Part shown: in pieces, positions 19,272 through 28,223 of the stretch
Layout of the letters: every line of letters starts with the position of its first letter
Position numbering within the stretch: position 1 is the stretch's first letter
NCBI GenBank assembly: GCA_902597095.1
Contig: CACJWK010000020.1
Coordinates: forward strand, 1 to 44,537
Direction of reading: 5' to 3'
Source: an uncultured Pseudohongiella sp.
Lineage (GTDB): Bacteria > Pseudomonadota > Gammaproteobacteria > Pseudomonadales > Pseudohongiellaceae
DNA length: 44,537 nt
The notes under the pieces: model-generated
Database searches by the model: none
What the model saw: only the letters and a program-made list of their open reading frames with translations
What the model was told of the DNA's origin: nothing
Translations under genes and position numbers: made by a program

Positions 19272-20383
19272 CAGTTAAGCGGAGGCGTATGCGCTTTCAC
19301 AAAGGGAACCAGCGCTTCCAGTATTTGCGGAAGCTCTCTGCCAAATGCAAACGTGGAGTTATTGATCAGCGTCGTGGCAGCTCTTGAGTTCGTGATCGGA
19401 TGCAGGTTATCGCTGTACTGATCGTGATGCAGCAGCAGAGTCGCAGGAACCCGGATCGCGGCCAACGCTTCATCCGGCATCCCTAGCGCCGTCTGAAAGC
19501 GAGTCGCCTGCAAGTGTTCACCTGAGGTTTGCATCGCCGCGAGAAAATCTGACACATTGGCCGCGAAGAATCGCGCTCGCCGTTCCGGCGTATTACGGTC
19601 CAGATAAGCGCTCCAATATTCCGTTTCAGCAACGTCCTGCATTGACGTAAGAGGCAGATTATCCAGATGTTCTCTCGTCATGAGGGTTTTCTCTGGAAGA
19701 TACTTAAAGAAATAATCCTCAGACAGACGGGCAGCCGCATAAGGGCCACCAGTGAGCGGCGCAATAATGAGCGCTGCAATGTCTTCCGGATAGCGTGAAG
19801 CCAGTATCATGTTGGAGCGCCCACCAGAGGACATGCCATAGAATGCGGCAGGCGCCACCCCAAGGCGTTTAACCAAGATGTGCAGATCCTCACCCTCCTC
19901 TACCATCTGTGGCTGGCTGCCGAACATAACTTCTGACAGACCGATGTTTCGACGGTCGTAAATGATCACCCTGAAATCCGGCTCTGCTGCAGCAACATTG
20001 CGTGCAAACCCGCCGAAGCCATTGGTGTCTCCGTTTCCGCCCGGCGTGACGATAAGGGGAATCGACCCCTCAGGATTGTAAATCTCGACGTGGAGAGTCA
20101 CGTCTCTTTCCGGTCTCAAATTGATTTCCCGGATTTCGACGGGGACGTCTTCGGCGCCCGGTTCAGGCTCGGCATTGAAATATACGGGAAACCAGGAATT
20201 GTTCGCAGCACCGCGAAAAAGCGTCACATCACTTTCGTCATTCTCGAACGCATCGCCGAACCGTTCGTTGGGCTCACTGTTTGCCTGAGGCGCTGTTTGC
20301 GCCCGGGCTATTGTTGAGGTCAACAGGACAAGTACCGCCACCGAAAGTCGCAGCTTGGTCTGCTTCGGATTTTTATTTTCCAT
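19271..20383 (-). CDS. Secreted alpha/beta hydrolase, partner of the TetR gene
   Basis: A 370-residue periplasmic hydrolase. The ATG at 20383 is preceded by AAGGAGATAATGTG, and the protein opens with a signal peptide (about residues 11-29, ending ARAQ). After a variable N-terminal region of some 80 residues comes the alpha/beta-hydrolase core: VTPGGNGDTNGFGGF near the oxyanion hole, IIYDRRNIGLS, and the nucleophile elbow YGMSSGG (Ser185). The acid and histidine probably lie in the HHDQYSDNLHP segment. The substrate is unknown. The stop codon overlaps the TetR start by one base (TGATG). The 14-bp palindrome 26 bp upstream of the start is the likely binding site for that regulator, a usual arrangement for an inducible detoxifying or catabolic esterase. 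Confidence 0.82.
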   Translation of the reverse strand: MENKNPKQTKLRLSVAVLVLLTSTIARAQTAPQANSEPNERFGDAFENDESDVTLFRGAANNSWFPVYFNAEPEPGAEDVPVEIREINLRPERDVTLHVEIYNPEGSIPLIVTPGGNGDTNGFGGFARNVAAAEPDFRVIIYDRRNIGLSEVMFGSQPQMVEEGEDLHILVKRLGVAPAAFYGMSSGGRSNMILASRYPEDIAALIIAPLTGGPYAAARLSEDYFFKYLPEKTLMTREHLDNLPLTSMQDVAETEYWSAYLDRNTPERRARFFAANVSDFLAAMQTSGEHLQATRFQTALGMPDEALAAIRVPATLLLHHDQYSDNLHPITNSRAATTLINNSTFAFGRELPQILEALVPFVKAHTPPLN

Positions 20384-20408
20384 CACATTATCTCCTTCAG
20401 CCTGTAAA

Positions 20409-20422
20409 CTACCGAATGGTAG
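20409..20422. promoter_or_regulatory. Candidate TetR operator, perfect 5-4-5 palindrome
   Basis: CTACCGAATGGTAG is a perfect inverted repeat (CTACC, spacer GAAT, GGTAG), with a third GGTAG-like unit directly after it. It lies 26 bp upstream of the hydrolase/TetR operon and 75 bp upstream of the divergent NhaC gene. Its size and position fit TetR autoregulation. It could affect both directions. Assignment to this regulator is inference. Confidence 0.6.
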
Positions 20423-20496
20423 GTAGCTTATCAAATATCAACCCGACACTTTTCCACTGGCTTGAAATAGTTAGTTTTTCGGTATTTACTGCGCCG

Positions 20497-22011
20497 ATGT
20501 TTGAGCCTGACGCCAGCTCCCTCCTCCCTCTCTTCGTTACCCTTGTGCTGTCTCTCACCACCCGCAACGTCATTCTGGGGCTTTTCAGTGGCGTGTTCGT
20601 CGGAGTAATGATGGTGCACGGCGCGTCTCCGCTGGCCGCCATGAACCAAATGGTCATCGAGCACCTCGTGCCTGAACTCACCGATTCCTATAATGCCGGT
20701 GTGCTCGTGCTGCTGGCATTCATCGGTGGCTTCGTAGCTCTGATGGAAAAAAGTGGAGGGGGCGCAGCCTTTGCTCAATCTATCAATTCCCGGATTAGAT
20801 CGCGTCTCAAGGCTCAGCTGGCCGCCTGGCTCGGCGGGATTGCCATTTTCTTTTCTGATCTCGGTACGCCACTCATCATCGGGCCCGTTTTTCGACCACT
20901 GACCGACCGCCTGCAAATCTCCCGCCAGAAACTGGCATTTATCATCGACTCAACGTCTTCTCCGGTCGCGATCCTGGTGCCATTTATCGGGTGGGGCGTC
21001 TATGTCATGGGCCTGATGAGTCAGGAGTTCACCGCTCTGGGTCTTGAGCAGAATGAGTTCGCCGCGTTTCTTCAAACCATGCCTTTTCAGTTTTATGCCT
21101 GGCTGACGGTCGGCATGGTGCCTCTGATCACCGTGCTGAAGCTGGATTTTGGCCCCATGCTAAAAGCCGAAATTTCTGCACGTCAAGACACTCATTCATC
21201 ACCCGCAAAAGCCGAATCTGACGGCAGCGAGATCAATGGCTTCACACACGCCAATGCCCGACCTATCCTGGTCTGGGTGCCGCTGGCCGTAGTCGCGGGT
21301 GTGCTCTGCTGGCAGCTGGTCCCGCTGGGGTTCCCTCTCAAACCGGTGTCTGGCTCACTGTTTCGCGCCGGTCTCTCCAGCGCCTATTTCAGTGCAGCCG
21401 TCACCCTGATTACGCTAATGGCCTTGCTCAGAGTCAGACCCGTTCTGCAGAGCATCGACATTTACCTAAAGGGCATGGCGAACATGACGCTGGTAGCAGT
21501 GACCCTGCTGCTCGCGTGGGCGCTCTCTGATATCGGCCGGAGTCTCGGCACCGACGTCTTTATCTCCGGGATCACCGAAGCTGCCCTGCCCGTCTGGTTG
21601 CTGCCGGCAGTCATCTTTGTGCTGTCAGCAATGCTGAGTTTTGCTACGGGCTCGTCATGGGGAACCTTTGCCATTATGTTTCCACTGGTCATTCCCACGG
21701 CAAGCCTTGTAGGGGCGCCACTGTACTCCTGTATGGGAGCAGTGCTCTCGGGCGGGCTATTTGGCGATCACAGCTCGCCTATATCTGAAACGACAATCCT
21801 TTCCTCAACAGGTGCCGGATGTGCTCAGATCGAGCATTTCAGGACCCAGCTACCTTATGCGCTTTTTAATGGAATGATCAGTTTAGTCGGATTCTCGTTA
21901 GCCGGCATGCACGGTGAGTACTGGATACTTTTGATGCTGATCGCTCTGCAAATCATCCTTCTGATGAGTCTGCAGAGACTGATCACACGCGAAGGCAGGA
22001 GCGGCGTCTGA
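20497..22011 (+). CDS. NhaC-family Na+/H+ antiporter
   Basis: A 504-residue inner-membrane protein with about eleven to twelve hydrophobic segments. It shows IAIFFSDLGTPLIIGP, DSTSSPVAILVPFIGWGVY and the C-terminal signature GGLFGDHSSPISETTILSSTGAGC, which is characteristic of the NhaC/ion-transporter superfamily and contains acidic residues likely involved in ion binding. It would exchange sodium for protons; an amino-acid-coupled function is possible because some family members are amino-acid antiporters. I chose ATG 20497 because it starts directly before the first membrane helix. Starts further upstream (20281, 20416) would overlap the divergent hydrolase or the operator. Its 3' end overlaps the convergent CHAT pseudogene by 29 bp. 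Confidence 0.87.
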   Translation: MFEPDASSLLPLFVTLVLSLTTRNVILGLFSGVFVGVMMVHGASPLAAMNQMVIEHLVPELTDSYNAGVLVLLAFIGGFVALMEKSGGGAAFAQSINSRIRSRLKAQLAAWLGGIAIFFSDLGTPLIIGPVFRPLTDRLQISRQKLAFIIDSTSSPVAILVPFIGWGVYVMGLMSQEFTALGLEQNEFAAFLQTMPFQFYAWLTVGMVPLITVLKLDFGPMLKAEISARQDTHSSPAKAESDGSEINGFTHANARPILVWVPLAVVAGVLCWQLVPLGFPLKPVSGSLFRAGLSSAYFSAAVTLITLMALLRVRPVLQSIDIYLKGMANMTLVAVTLLLAWALSDIGRSLGTDVFISGITEAALPVWLLPAVIFVLSAMLSFATGSSWGTFAIMFPLVIPTASLVGAPLYSCMGAVLSGGLFGDHSSPISETTILSSTGAGCAQIEHFRTQLPYALFNGMISLVGFSLAGMHGEYWILLMLIALQIILLMSLQRLITREGRSGV

Positions 22012-23188
22012 AGTCATACCGGCCAGGTCGCCGCGGCCGGTTTACCGTGAAAAGAGCAACAGACAGAGGAGCAACAAACAGCAAGGCGGCTTTCTGTTTA
22101 GCAAGCAGATATCCTCCCCAGAAATAAGGATGCCCGAACCTGGGTGAAGCCTGCATTGTGCGCTGAGCGGCTTGCAGAGCGGTCGCTGGCTGCAGACCTG
22201 CTGCTCTGCCGTCCCGGTAATTAGCCATCAGCTTTTCGTGCGCCGCCGGGTTGGTCGACCAAAAACTCGCCAGATTTGCCGGCAGACCCGGACTGTAATG
22301 GGCACCCAACAGGCGATTCGCCTCAGCGGCTGCAGTGACGGGAGATCTACTGACGGCCAGAGCCAGAGATTCTTCGGCAAGTGAAATCTGCAGCGCGTCA
22401 TTTGCTGACGAAGGGACAGCCTCAGGCGCAGAAGAACCGGCAGAACCTGTCGCACGATAAGACACTTCTGCCGGGATAGGCGAGATCTGCAGAGTAAAAT
22501 CTTCCAACAAATACTCACTGCCGGAGTAGAGCGCCGCAAAGGGCACAGCGCGAAGGCCACCTGTGGGGGTTATGATCAGTGTGTCGATTTCGGCCTGAAG
22601 CAGGTCAGCAACAAAGGGGCTGATTAAACTGTCATGGATGTCGCGTTAGGCACACTTCATGCCATTGAAACTGGAGTCGACCTGCAGTTCCTGAACAAAA
22701 TAGCGAATCGAGCGTATCATGTCCGGTTTGGCCATGTCTTTGGTGTAGATTCGGACCGTTCCGGCAGTTTCCAGCAGATGGACGAGGCGGGTGTCGAGCT
22801 GAATCGAAACCAGACGAGCGCTGTGCTCCGCCAGCTGACCGGTACCCACCTTAAACACCTCTATTCGATAGATGTCTGTCTTCTCAGGCATGAGCGCTAC
22901 CGCGCTGAGCCGGGCAATCTCAGCGTAAAGTTGATTAACCGGCCCAGAGAGAAGCACATCCCCTTCCGCCGGTTGTCCGGCCGCTTCAAGGAGCTTGGCC
23001 AATCCTGCCAGTTCCGCATCTGCTGTTTCCTGTGCGGACAACAGGGCCGGTATGAGGCCAACAGACACACAGGATAACAACCCGGCCAGATGACAGGGAC
23101 TGAGTTGCCGCCAGGGCAACAAGAACAAAGAAGCGGTGGTGGTCACGGGGCACAGATCCTGAAGCATTTCCCTCGAGGGTTGCGCCAA
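21983..23188 (-). pseudogene. Degenerate CHAT-domain protein with in-frame stop and no catalytic dyad
   Basis: One frame runs from 23188 to 21983 and is broken only by a TAA at 22648-22646. The first 180 residues have a signal-like hydrophobic stretch (about 30-52), a short helical part and the opening strands of a CHAT fold (TDIYRIEVFKVGTG). After the stop the fold continues with DSLISPFVADLLQAEIDTL, TGGLRAVPFAALYSG and, near the end, LASFWSTNPAAHEKLM and SPRFGHPYFWGGYLLA, followed by a hydrophobic tail. CHAT proteases carry a His in an (S/T)HG motif and a Cys in a SACxTA motif between these blocks. Here that stretch is only about 80 residues and contains neither. So the gene is doubly inactive: catalytic centre lost and nonsense codon. 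The N-terminal TPR array of many CHAT proteins is also absent. Confidence 0.7.
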
Positions 23189-23358
23189 GCTTACCCGTGC
23201 GTCCGCCCGGTTAAAATCAGTGCGAGGCTGTAAATACTGATGACCCGATCATCAATGCTATGCCAAGACGTCTGGGTAAGAGGCTCTCTTCAGGCGGAGT
23301 ACTGGCCAACGGGCCTACGTCACTTCGTCCTAAGACAGGTCGGAAAGGCGATCTCGGG

Positions 23359-23787
23359 TCAGAGCGCACTGCGCGCAATGGACTGAATCCGCGCCACCAT
23401 GGCGCGCAGACCATTGCCTCTGGAGGCAGAGAGATGATTTAGCAACTCCAGTTCAGCAAAGTACGCGTCGATATCAAAATCCAGAATATCCTGAGGAGTG
23501 CGGTTGTTGTAGGCCGCAAGAATGATGCACAGCAGCCCTTTTACGATAAAGGCATCGCTGTCGACAGCGAGCTGAACCTTTCCCTCTTCGATGTGTTCGT
23601 CAATCCACACTTGACTCTGGCAACCTCGCACGAGCCTGTCCTCGGTGCGTTTGGCGACGGGCAATTCAGGCAGGTCTTTTCCCAGATCGATAATGTACTT
23701 GTATCGCTCTTCCCAACTGTCAACGAAACCCAGGGTGTCCTTGATGTCATCACTATTGATCGAGTGCCCGAAAGGGTTATTGCTCAT
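23359..23787 (-). CDS. sufE: SufE, sulfur acceptor for SufS
   Basis: A 142-residue protein that accepts persulfide sulfur from the cysteine desulfurase SufS and stimulates it. The acceptor cysteine is Cys56 in VRGCQSQVW, the SufE signature, preceded by WEERYKYIIDLG and LP as in the family. The C-terminal half has FIVKGLLCIILAAYNN and a helix ending HLSASRGNGL, also typical. It is the last gene of the suf operon, 70 bp downstream of sufT; having SufE at the end rather than next to sufS is a variation on the enterobacterial order sufABCDSE. No terminator was recognised after it. Confidence 0.92.
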   Translation of the reverse strand: MSNNPFGHSINSDDIKDTLGFVDSWEERYKYIIDLGKDLPELPVAKRTEDRLVRGCQSQVWIDEHIEEGKVQLAVDSDAFIVKGLLCIILAAYNNRTPQDILDFDIDAYFAELELLNHLSASRGNGLRAMVARIQSIARSAL

Positions 23788-23857
23788 GTGGTTTACAACT
23801 TACTATATAGAGGTAAAGCCGGAGGCGGCGCAGTATAACTGAAAGAGAAGGCAAGCG

Positions 23858-24400
23858 TCAGAAGAACATGCCGGTTTCCAGCTGCGCCTCTTCAGACATC
23901 ATCTCGCGGCTCCAGGGCGGGTCCAGCACCAGATCAACACTGACTTTCTTCACATTGGGCACACGCGCAAGCCGCACTTCAATATCACCCACCAGAACCG
24001 GCCCCATACCGCAACCCGGTGCAGTCAGGGTCATGTCAATCTCGACCGAACCCTCTGCCTGGCTGATCGCCACTTTGTAAACGAGCCCCAGATTTACAAT
24101 ATCCACGGGAATTTCTGGGTCGTATACGGTGTGCAGGGCTTCCCAGACCTGTGCCTCATCAATTTGACCGTCCGGGCGGGGATCAAACTCCAGCCTGATC
24201 GGCTCGAGACCCAAAGCGTCGGCGTCAGTGCCATCGATGCGAATCATATTGCCCTGATGAGTCACCGTATAACTGCCGCCAAGAGCCTGCACCAGAGTGA
24301 CAAAGGTGGCCGACGGAATCGTCACCGGGTCACCCACCGGCACCAGACGGCCCGGGCAATCGCGGGTAGTGGTGAGTATCGTCCGTTCTTTGCTGGTCAT
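23858..24400 (-). CDS. sufT: SufT, DUF59-family Fe-S cluster maturation protein
   Basis: About 180 residues. The C-terminal half is a DUF59/MIP18-type domain (EAQVWEALHTVYDPEIPVDIVNLGLVY, then MTLTAPGCGMGPVLVGDIE), known to assist Fe-S cluster maturation or trafficking. The N-terminal 80 residues (VPVGDPVTIPSATFVTLVQALGGSYTVT) are the extension that separates SufT from simple DUF59 proteins. The conserved Cys in APGCGMG is present. The start is ATG at 24400; a TTG one codon earlier is possible. It lies 11 bp after sufA and 70 bp before sufE, inside the operon. Confidence 0.9.
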   Translation of the reverse strand: MTSKERTILTTTRDCPGRLVPVGDPVTIPSATFVTLVQALGGSYTVTHQGNMIRIDGTDADALGLEPIRLEFDPRPDGQIDEAQVWEALHTVYDPEIPVDIVNLGLVYKVAISQAEGSVEIDMTLTAPGCGMGPVLVGDIEVRLARVPNVKKVSVDLVLDPPWSREMMSEEAQLETGMFF

Positions 24401-24411
24401 CAATAGAGACT

Positions 24412-24783
24412 CTAGGACGCCGAGATATCAAAACTTTCGCCACAACCGCAGGCGACACTGACATTCGGATTGTTGAACTGCAGCGTTCGATTCACACCCT
24501 GCTGCACCATGTCGAGTTCAGTTCCGCGTAAGTAAGGCAGCGAGCCGACATCGACATACACTGTCAGATCATTTCCTGCACTGACCGTTAGATCACCGCT
24601 CTGCGGCACACTGACCTCTTCCATGACGTACGTGTAGCCGGTGCAGCCACTCTCTTTGACGCTGAGCCGAACCGCCGACATGCCTTTCAGCTGAACCTGT
24701 TTAAGCAGGTGCGTGGCGGCCGCTTCTGTGACAGAGATAACAGATTGCGAGTAATGGGCCACGTCAAAAAATTCTACACTCAT
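24412..24783 (-). CDS. sufA: SufA, A-type Fe-S carrier (HesB/IscA family)
   Basis: A 123-residue A-type carrier that receives clusters from SufBCD and passes them to target proteins. The three ligand cysteines are visible: Cys47 in KESGCTGY, and Cys112 and Cys114 in the C-terminal ACGCGESF. The N-terminal helix ISVTEAAATHLLKQV is also typical. The ATG at 24783 follows GGTGGAG. The gene lies 49 bp after sufS. The position downstream of sufS, not at the head of the operon as in Escherichia coli, groups it with IscR-led suf operons of other gammaproteobacteria. IscA and ErpA belong to the same family, but the context supports SufA. Confidence 0.9.
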   Translation of the reverse strand: MSVEFFDVAHYSQSVISVTEAAATHLLKQVQLKGMSAVRLSVKESGCTGYTYVMEEVSVPQSGDLTVSAGNDLTVYVDVGSLPYLRGTELDMVQQGVNRTLQFNNPNVSVACGCGESFDISAS

Positions 24784-24832
24784 ATTTTTACTCCACCGAA
24801 TTCGTCTCTTTGCATGACAGCTGCCTGCCGGT

Positions 24833-26053
24833 TCACGCGAATAATTCCTGAACCTTTGCCAGTCCGGCGAACAGCACTTCCACCTCGTCCAGCGTGTTGT
24901 ACAGGCTGAACGAGGCGCGTGCCGTACCCGGCACCTCGAATCGGGACATCAAGGGTTGAGCGCAATGATGCCCCGTCCTGATGGCGATGCCCTGCTGATC
25001 GAGCAAGGTACCAAGATCTTCCGGATGCGTGCCCTCCAGCAAGAAGCTGAACACCCCAACCCGGTTCCGCTCGGGACCGAGGCGCCGAAGACCCCGCACC
25101 GACTCAGCCAGCTCATCACAGCGCCGCAGCAGCTGCTGCTCATGCTCCTCAGCTGCCCCTCGGTCAAGACCCTGCACCCAGCGCACGGCGGCACCTAATC
25201 CGATCACTCCGGCAATATTGGGCGTGCCAGCCTCAAATTTGAAGGGCAGGCGATTGAACGTCGTACCGTCAAAGCTGACCCGGTCAATCATTTCCCCTCC
25301 GCCCAAAAAGGGCGGCATGGCTTCAAGCAGCGCTTCGCGTCCCCATAGCACGCCAATGCCGGTTGGGCCAAACAGCTTGTGTCCGGAAAAGGCATAAAAG
25401 TCGCAGCCCAGTTGCTGCAAGTCCAGCGGCCAGTGAGCGATGGCCTGAGCGCCGTCCACCATACAAAGAGCCCCGACAGCGTGCGCTTTGGCTGCAATCT
25501 CCTGCACCGGATTGATGGTACCCAGCGCGTTGGAAACGTGATTAACCGCGACCATTTTTACGCGCTCATCAAGCAGAGCATCCAGCGCCTGCAGGTCAAT
25601 TTCGCCGTCATCAGTCACAGGGACAGGGATCACTTCAGCCCCTCGCTCGGCGCAGATCAGCTGCCAGGGGACAATATCGGAATGATGCTCCATGGCCGAG
25701 ACCAGAACCTTATCACCCGCGGCTAAATTGCTGCGCCCCCAACTCGCGGCAACCAAATTGATCGCCTCGGTCACGCCTCTCACCCAGATAATCTGCGCGG
25801 GGTTGGCGCATCCCAGAAATTCAGCGGTAACCCTGCGGCTGTCCTCAAAAGCTGATGTGGCGCGACCGCTCAGGGCGTGAGCTGCCCGATGCACGTTGGC
25901 ATTATCATGCTGATAGTAATGCACAATGGCGTCGATAACCGCTTGCGGTTTCTGCGTGGTCGCCGCGCTGTCCAGATAAACCAGCGGCCTGCCGTTCACC
26001 TCCTGCTTCAGAGCAGGAAACTGCGCGCGAATCTCTTCTACGTTAAAGCTCAT
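24833..26053 (-). CDS. sufS: SufS, group II cysteine desulfurase
   Basis: A 406-residue PLP enzyme that takes sulfur from cysteine and hands it to SufE. The PLP lysine is Lys226 in FSGHKLFGPTG and the persulfide cysteine is Cys364 in RTGHHCAQP, the short-loop arrangement of group II (SufS) enzymes, at the same numbers as in the Escherichia coli protein. Also present are YLDSAATTQKP (27-37), SAMEHHSDIVPW (119-130) and MVDGAQ (198-203). I start at ATG 26053, which makes the N-terminus match the family (MSFNVEEIRAQFP). An upstream alternative at 26089 adds 12 residues without a better ribosome site. It lies 51 bp after sufD. Confidence 0.95.
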   Translation of the reverse strand: MSFNVEEIRAQFPALKQEVNGRPLVYLDSAATTQKPQAVIDAIVHYYQHDNANVHRAAHALSGRATSAFEDSRRVTAEFLGCANPAQIIWVRGVTEAINLVAASWGRSNLAAGDKVLVSAMEHHSDIVPWQLICAERGAEVIPVPVTDDGEIDLQALDALLDERVKMVAVNHVSNALGTINPVQEIAAKAHAVGALCMVDGAQAIAHWPLDLQQLGCDFYAFSGHKLFGPTGIGVLWGREALLEAMPPFLGGGEMIDRVSFDGTTFNRLPFKFEAGTPNIAGVIGLGAAVRWVQGLDRGAAEEHEQQLLRRCDELAESVRGLRRLGPERNRVGVFSFLLEGTHPEDLGTLLDQQGIAIRTGHHCAQPLMSRFEVPGTARASFSLYNTLDEVEVLFAGLAKVQELFA

Positions 26054-26104
26054 AGGCTTGTCCCGATAACGCGCCGCACGGGCAGACACGGACCTCCCGG
26101 CACA

Positions 26105-27403
26105 TCAACCCCCCGCATCATCAGGGTCCAAAGCCAGGGCCGCACCGAAGTAATTTGCCAGCCGGGGCTTGAGGTAGTCTCGCAGGGACTCAAGCCTTTG
26201 CTTTTCCACTAGTGCATTGATAAAGCCATAACTCAATAACACCAGCGCCTCGTCAGCTGGGATCCCCCGGGTTCGCAGATAGTGCAGCATAGACTCATCC
26301 AGCTGCGCCACGGTAGCACCGTGCGCACACTGCACATCATCCGCGTAGATTTCCAGCTCGGGTTTGGTATTTACTTCCGCCGTTGCGCTGGTCAGCAGGT
26401 TTTTATTACTCAGCTCAGCCCGGGTCTTTTGCGCATCAGGATGTATATGAATCCTGCCGTTGAATACCGCGCTCGCCTTGTCCCCGACAATGCCGCGAAA
26501 AGTTTCATCGGTCGTGCAGTGCGGCAATGCGTGTTCAATACACGTGTGATAGTCCACATGTTCCTGCCCACGCAGCAAATACATACCGTCTAGCTGGCAG
26601 TGGGCGCCATGACCCTGATGATTGATCACGATATCGATCCGCTTGAGTTTGCCCCCGAAGGCGACGTGGAAGCTGTTGAGCGTTGCGTCCCGCTCAAGGG
26701 CTGCATGCAGACCACCGACGTGCAACGCTTCAGCGCTTTCGAGGTGAAGTCGGCTATGACTCAGCGCAGCGCCTGCCGCCAGAATCAACTCAGGCAGCCC
26801 GTTGGTGAATGAGTGCCCCTGTCCGCTGAAATGCTCCACGACTGTGGCTTCACTGTGCTGTTCTGCGAGCACCAGTAAACGCTGCGAGTTGATCGCGGCG
26901 TCCACTTGCGGGCTGTTGTGCCAGACAAGCTGAACCGGCCGAGCGGCTTTGCTGCCTGTCAGGATCCTGAGAAAAACTCCGTCCGCTAAAACCGCATCGT
27001 TCAGAGCGGAAAACGGATGCTTATTACCGGGTACGACGGAGCCGAGGTGCTGCGCAATCAAGGCAGCCTGCGTTTGGTCCGCATCTGAAAAACGCACCAG
27101 CTCAATCGCTGCATCGGGCTCAATCTCAGACAGATCTTCGCGCCAGAAGCCATTAACGAAAACCAGTCTGCTGCCTGCCAGCTGCGGCAGCTCAAGACCG
27201 AGCTCTTCGGCACTTTCTGCACTCTCACGTGCTGCCATGAATGGCTGCTGCAGGGCAAAGAGACTGGTGTATTTCCACGCCTCAGTCTTGCGCGTCGGCA
27301 TCTCGCTGCTTTCCCAGGCAGCGCGGCCGGCCAGACGACGGGACTGAAGCCAGTCGGGCGCCGGTGTCTCTGCGTTTAACTGAGGCGTCAGCAGGTCAGC
27401 CAT
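26105..27403 (-). CDS. sufD: SufD, scaffold subunit of SufBCD
   Basis: A 432-residue protein of the SufB/SufD beta-helix family that forms the SufBC2D scaffold with SufB and the ATPase SufC. Visible features are the N-terminal helical region with KTEAWKYTSL, the central LVFVNGFW, and the beta-helix ending in TDETFRGIVGDKASAVFNGRIHIHPDAQKT and DDVQCAHGATVAQLDESMLHYLRTRGI, a highly conserved core with the histidine used in cluster assembly (CAHGAT). The start overlaps the sufC stop as TGATG, so SufC and SufD are translated together. Normal family length. Confidence 0.94.
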   Translation of the reverse strand: MADLLTPQLNAETPAPDWLQSRRLAGRAAWESSEMPTRKTEAWKYTSLFALQQPFMAARESAESAEELGLELPQLAGSRLVFVNGFWREDLSEIEPDAAIELVRFSDADQTQAALIAQHLGSVVPGNKHPFSALNDAVLADGVFLRILTGSKAARPVQLVWHNSPQVDAAINSQRLLVLAEQHSEATVVEHFSGQGHSFTNGLPELILAAGAALSHSRLHLESAEALHVGGLHAALERDATLNSFHVAFGGKLKRIDIVINHQGHGAHCQLDGMYLLRGQEHVDYHTCIEHALPHCTTDETFRGIVGDKASAVFNGRIHIHPDAQKTRAELSNKNLLTSATAEVNTKPELEIYADDVQCAHGATVAQLDESMLHYLRTRGIPADEALVLLSYGFINALVEKQRLESLRDYLKPRLANYFGAALALDPDDAGG

Positions 27404-28155
27404 CAGGCCACCTCACTGTCGTCGAGCCAGCTATAGCCTTTCGCTTCAAGCTCGAGAGCCAGCGACGTGTCACCTGATCTGATGATGCGGCCGTCTGCCA
27501 GCACGTGCACAAAATCCGGCTCGATATAGTCAAGCAAGCGCTGGTAATGGGTCACCAGCAGGAAGGATCTCGATTCGCTGCGCATAGCATTCACGCCACT
27601 GGCCACCACCTGCATCGCGTCAATGTCGAGGCCACTGTCGGTCTCATCCAGAATACACAGCCTGGGTTCCAGCAGCATCATTTGCATGAGCTCGTTGCGC
27701 TTCTTCTCTCCACCGGAAAATCCTTCGTTCACGCCCCGCTTGAGAAAGGCCTGGTCCAGGTCAACCGCAGCACAGGCCTCACGGGCCCGACGCATAAATC
27801 CGACGGTATCGTAAGCGGATGCGCCCTGACTCTCGCGCACCGCATCCACCGACGCCTTGAGAAACTCCATGTTGCTGACCCCGGGGATTTCAACGGGGTA
27901 CTGAAACGCCAGAAACAACCCTAAATGGGCGCGCTCCTCGGTATCCAATTTCAGCAGGTCCTTGCCCAGAAATTCGACGCTTCCCTGAGTAATTTCATAG
28001 CCCGGGCGGCCGGAGAGTACATGCCCCAAGGTGCTTTTCCCGGAGCCGTTAGGCCCCATGATGGCATGCACTTCACCCTCACGGATTTCCAGATTTAGCC
28101 CTTTGAGGATATTCTTGCCCTCGACTTCAGCGTGCAAGTCCTTGATGCTGAGCAT
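27403..28155 (-). CDS. sufC: SufC, ATPase of the SufBCD complex
   Basis: A 250-residue soluble ABC-type ATPase that drives conformational change in the SufBC2D scaffold. Walker A is GPNGSGKST (34-42), the Q-loop is FLAFQYPVEIPGV, the ABC signature FSGGEKKRNE and Walker B LCILDETDSGLD, all exactly as in SufC rather than transporter ATPases. ATG 28155 has GGGAGA upstream. The stop overlaps the sufD start by one base. Between sufB and sufC there are 68 bp, a stretch slightly AT-rich on which I see no clear internal promoter. Confidence 0.95.
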   Translation of the reverse strand: MLSIKDLHAEVEGKNILKGLNLEIREGEVHAIMGPNGSGKSTLGHVLSGRPGYEITQGSVEFLGKDLLKLDTEERAHLGLFLAFQYPVEIPGVSNMEFLKASVDAVRESQGASAYDTVGFMRRAREACAAVDLDQAFLKRGVNEGFSGGEKKRNELMQMMLLEPRLCILDETDSGLDIDAMQVVASGVNAMRSESRSFLLVTHYQRLLDYIEPDFVHVLADGRIIRSGDTSLALELEAKGYSWLDDSEVA

Positions 28156-28223
28156 GTCGTTCAGTCTCCCGGTCGAAACAATCTAATTTTGATATAACGA
28201 ATAAGTGCGGATGTTCAGCGCAA

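Noticed and set aside
20281-20496. N-terminal extension of the NhaC antiporter
   Set aside because: It would overlap the divergent hydrolase and its operator and adds no family-like sequence.
22646-22648. Recoding of the stop codon in the CHAT frame
   Set aside because: The codon is TAA, which is not used for selenocysteine or pyrrolysine, and no recoding structure was seen; a nonsense mutation or error is simpler.
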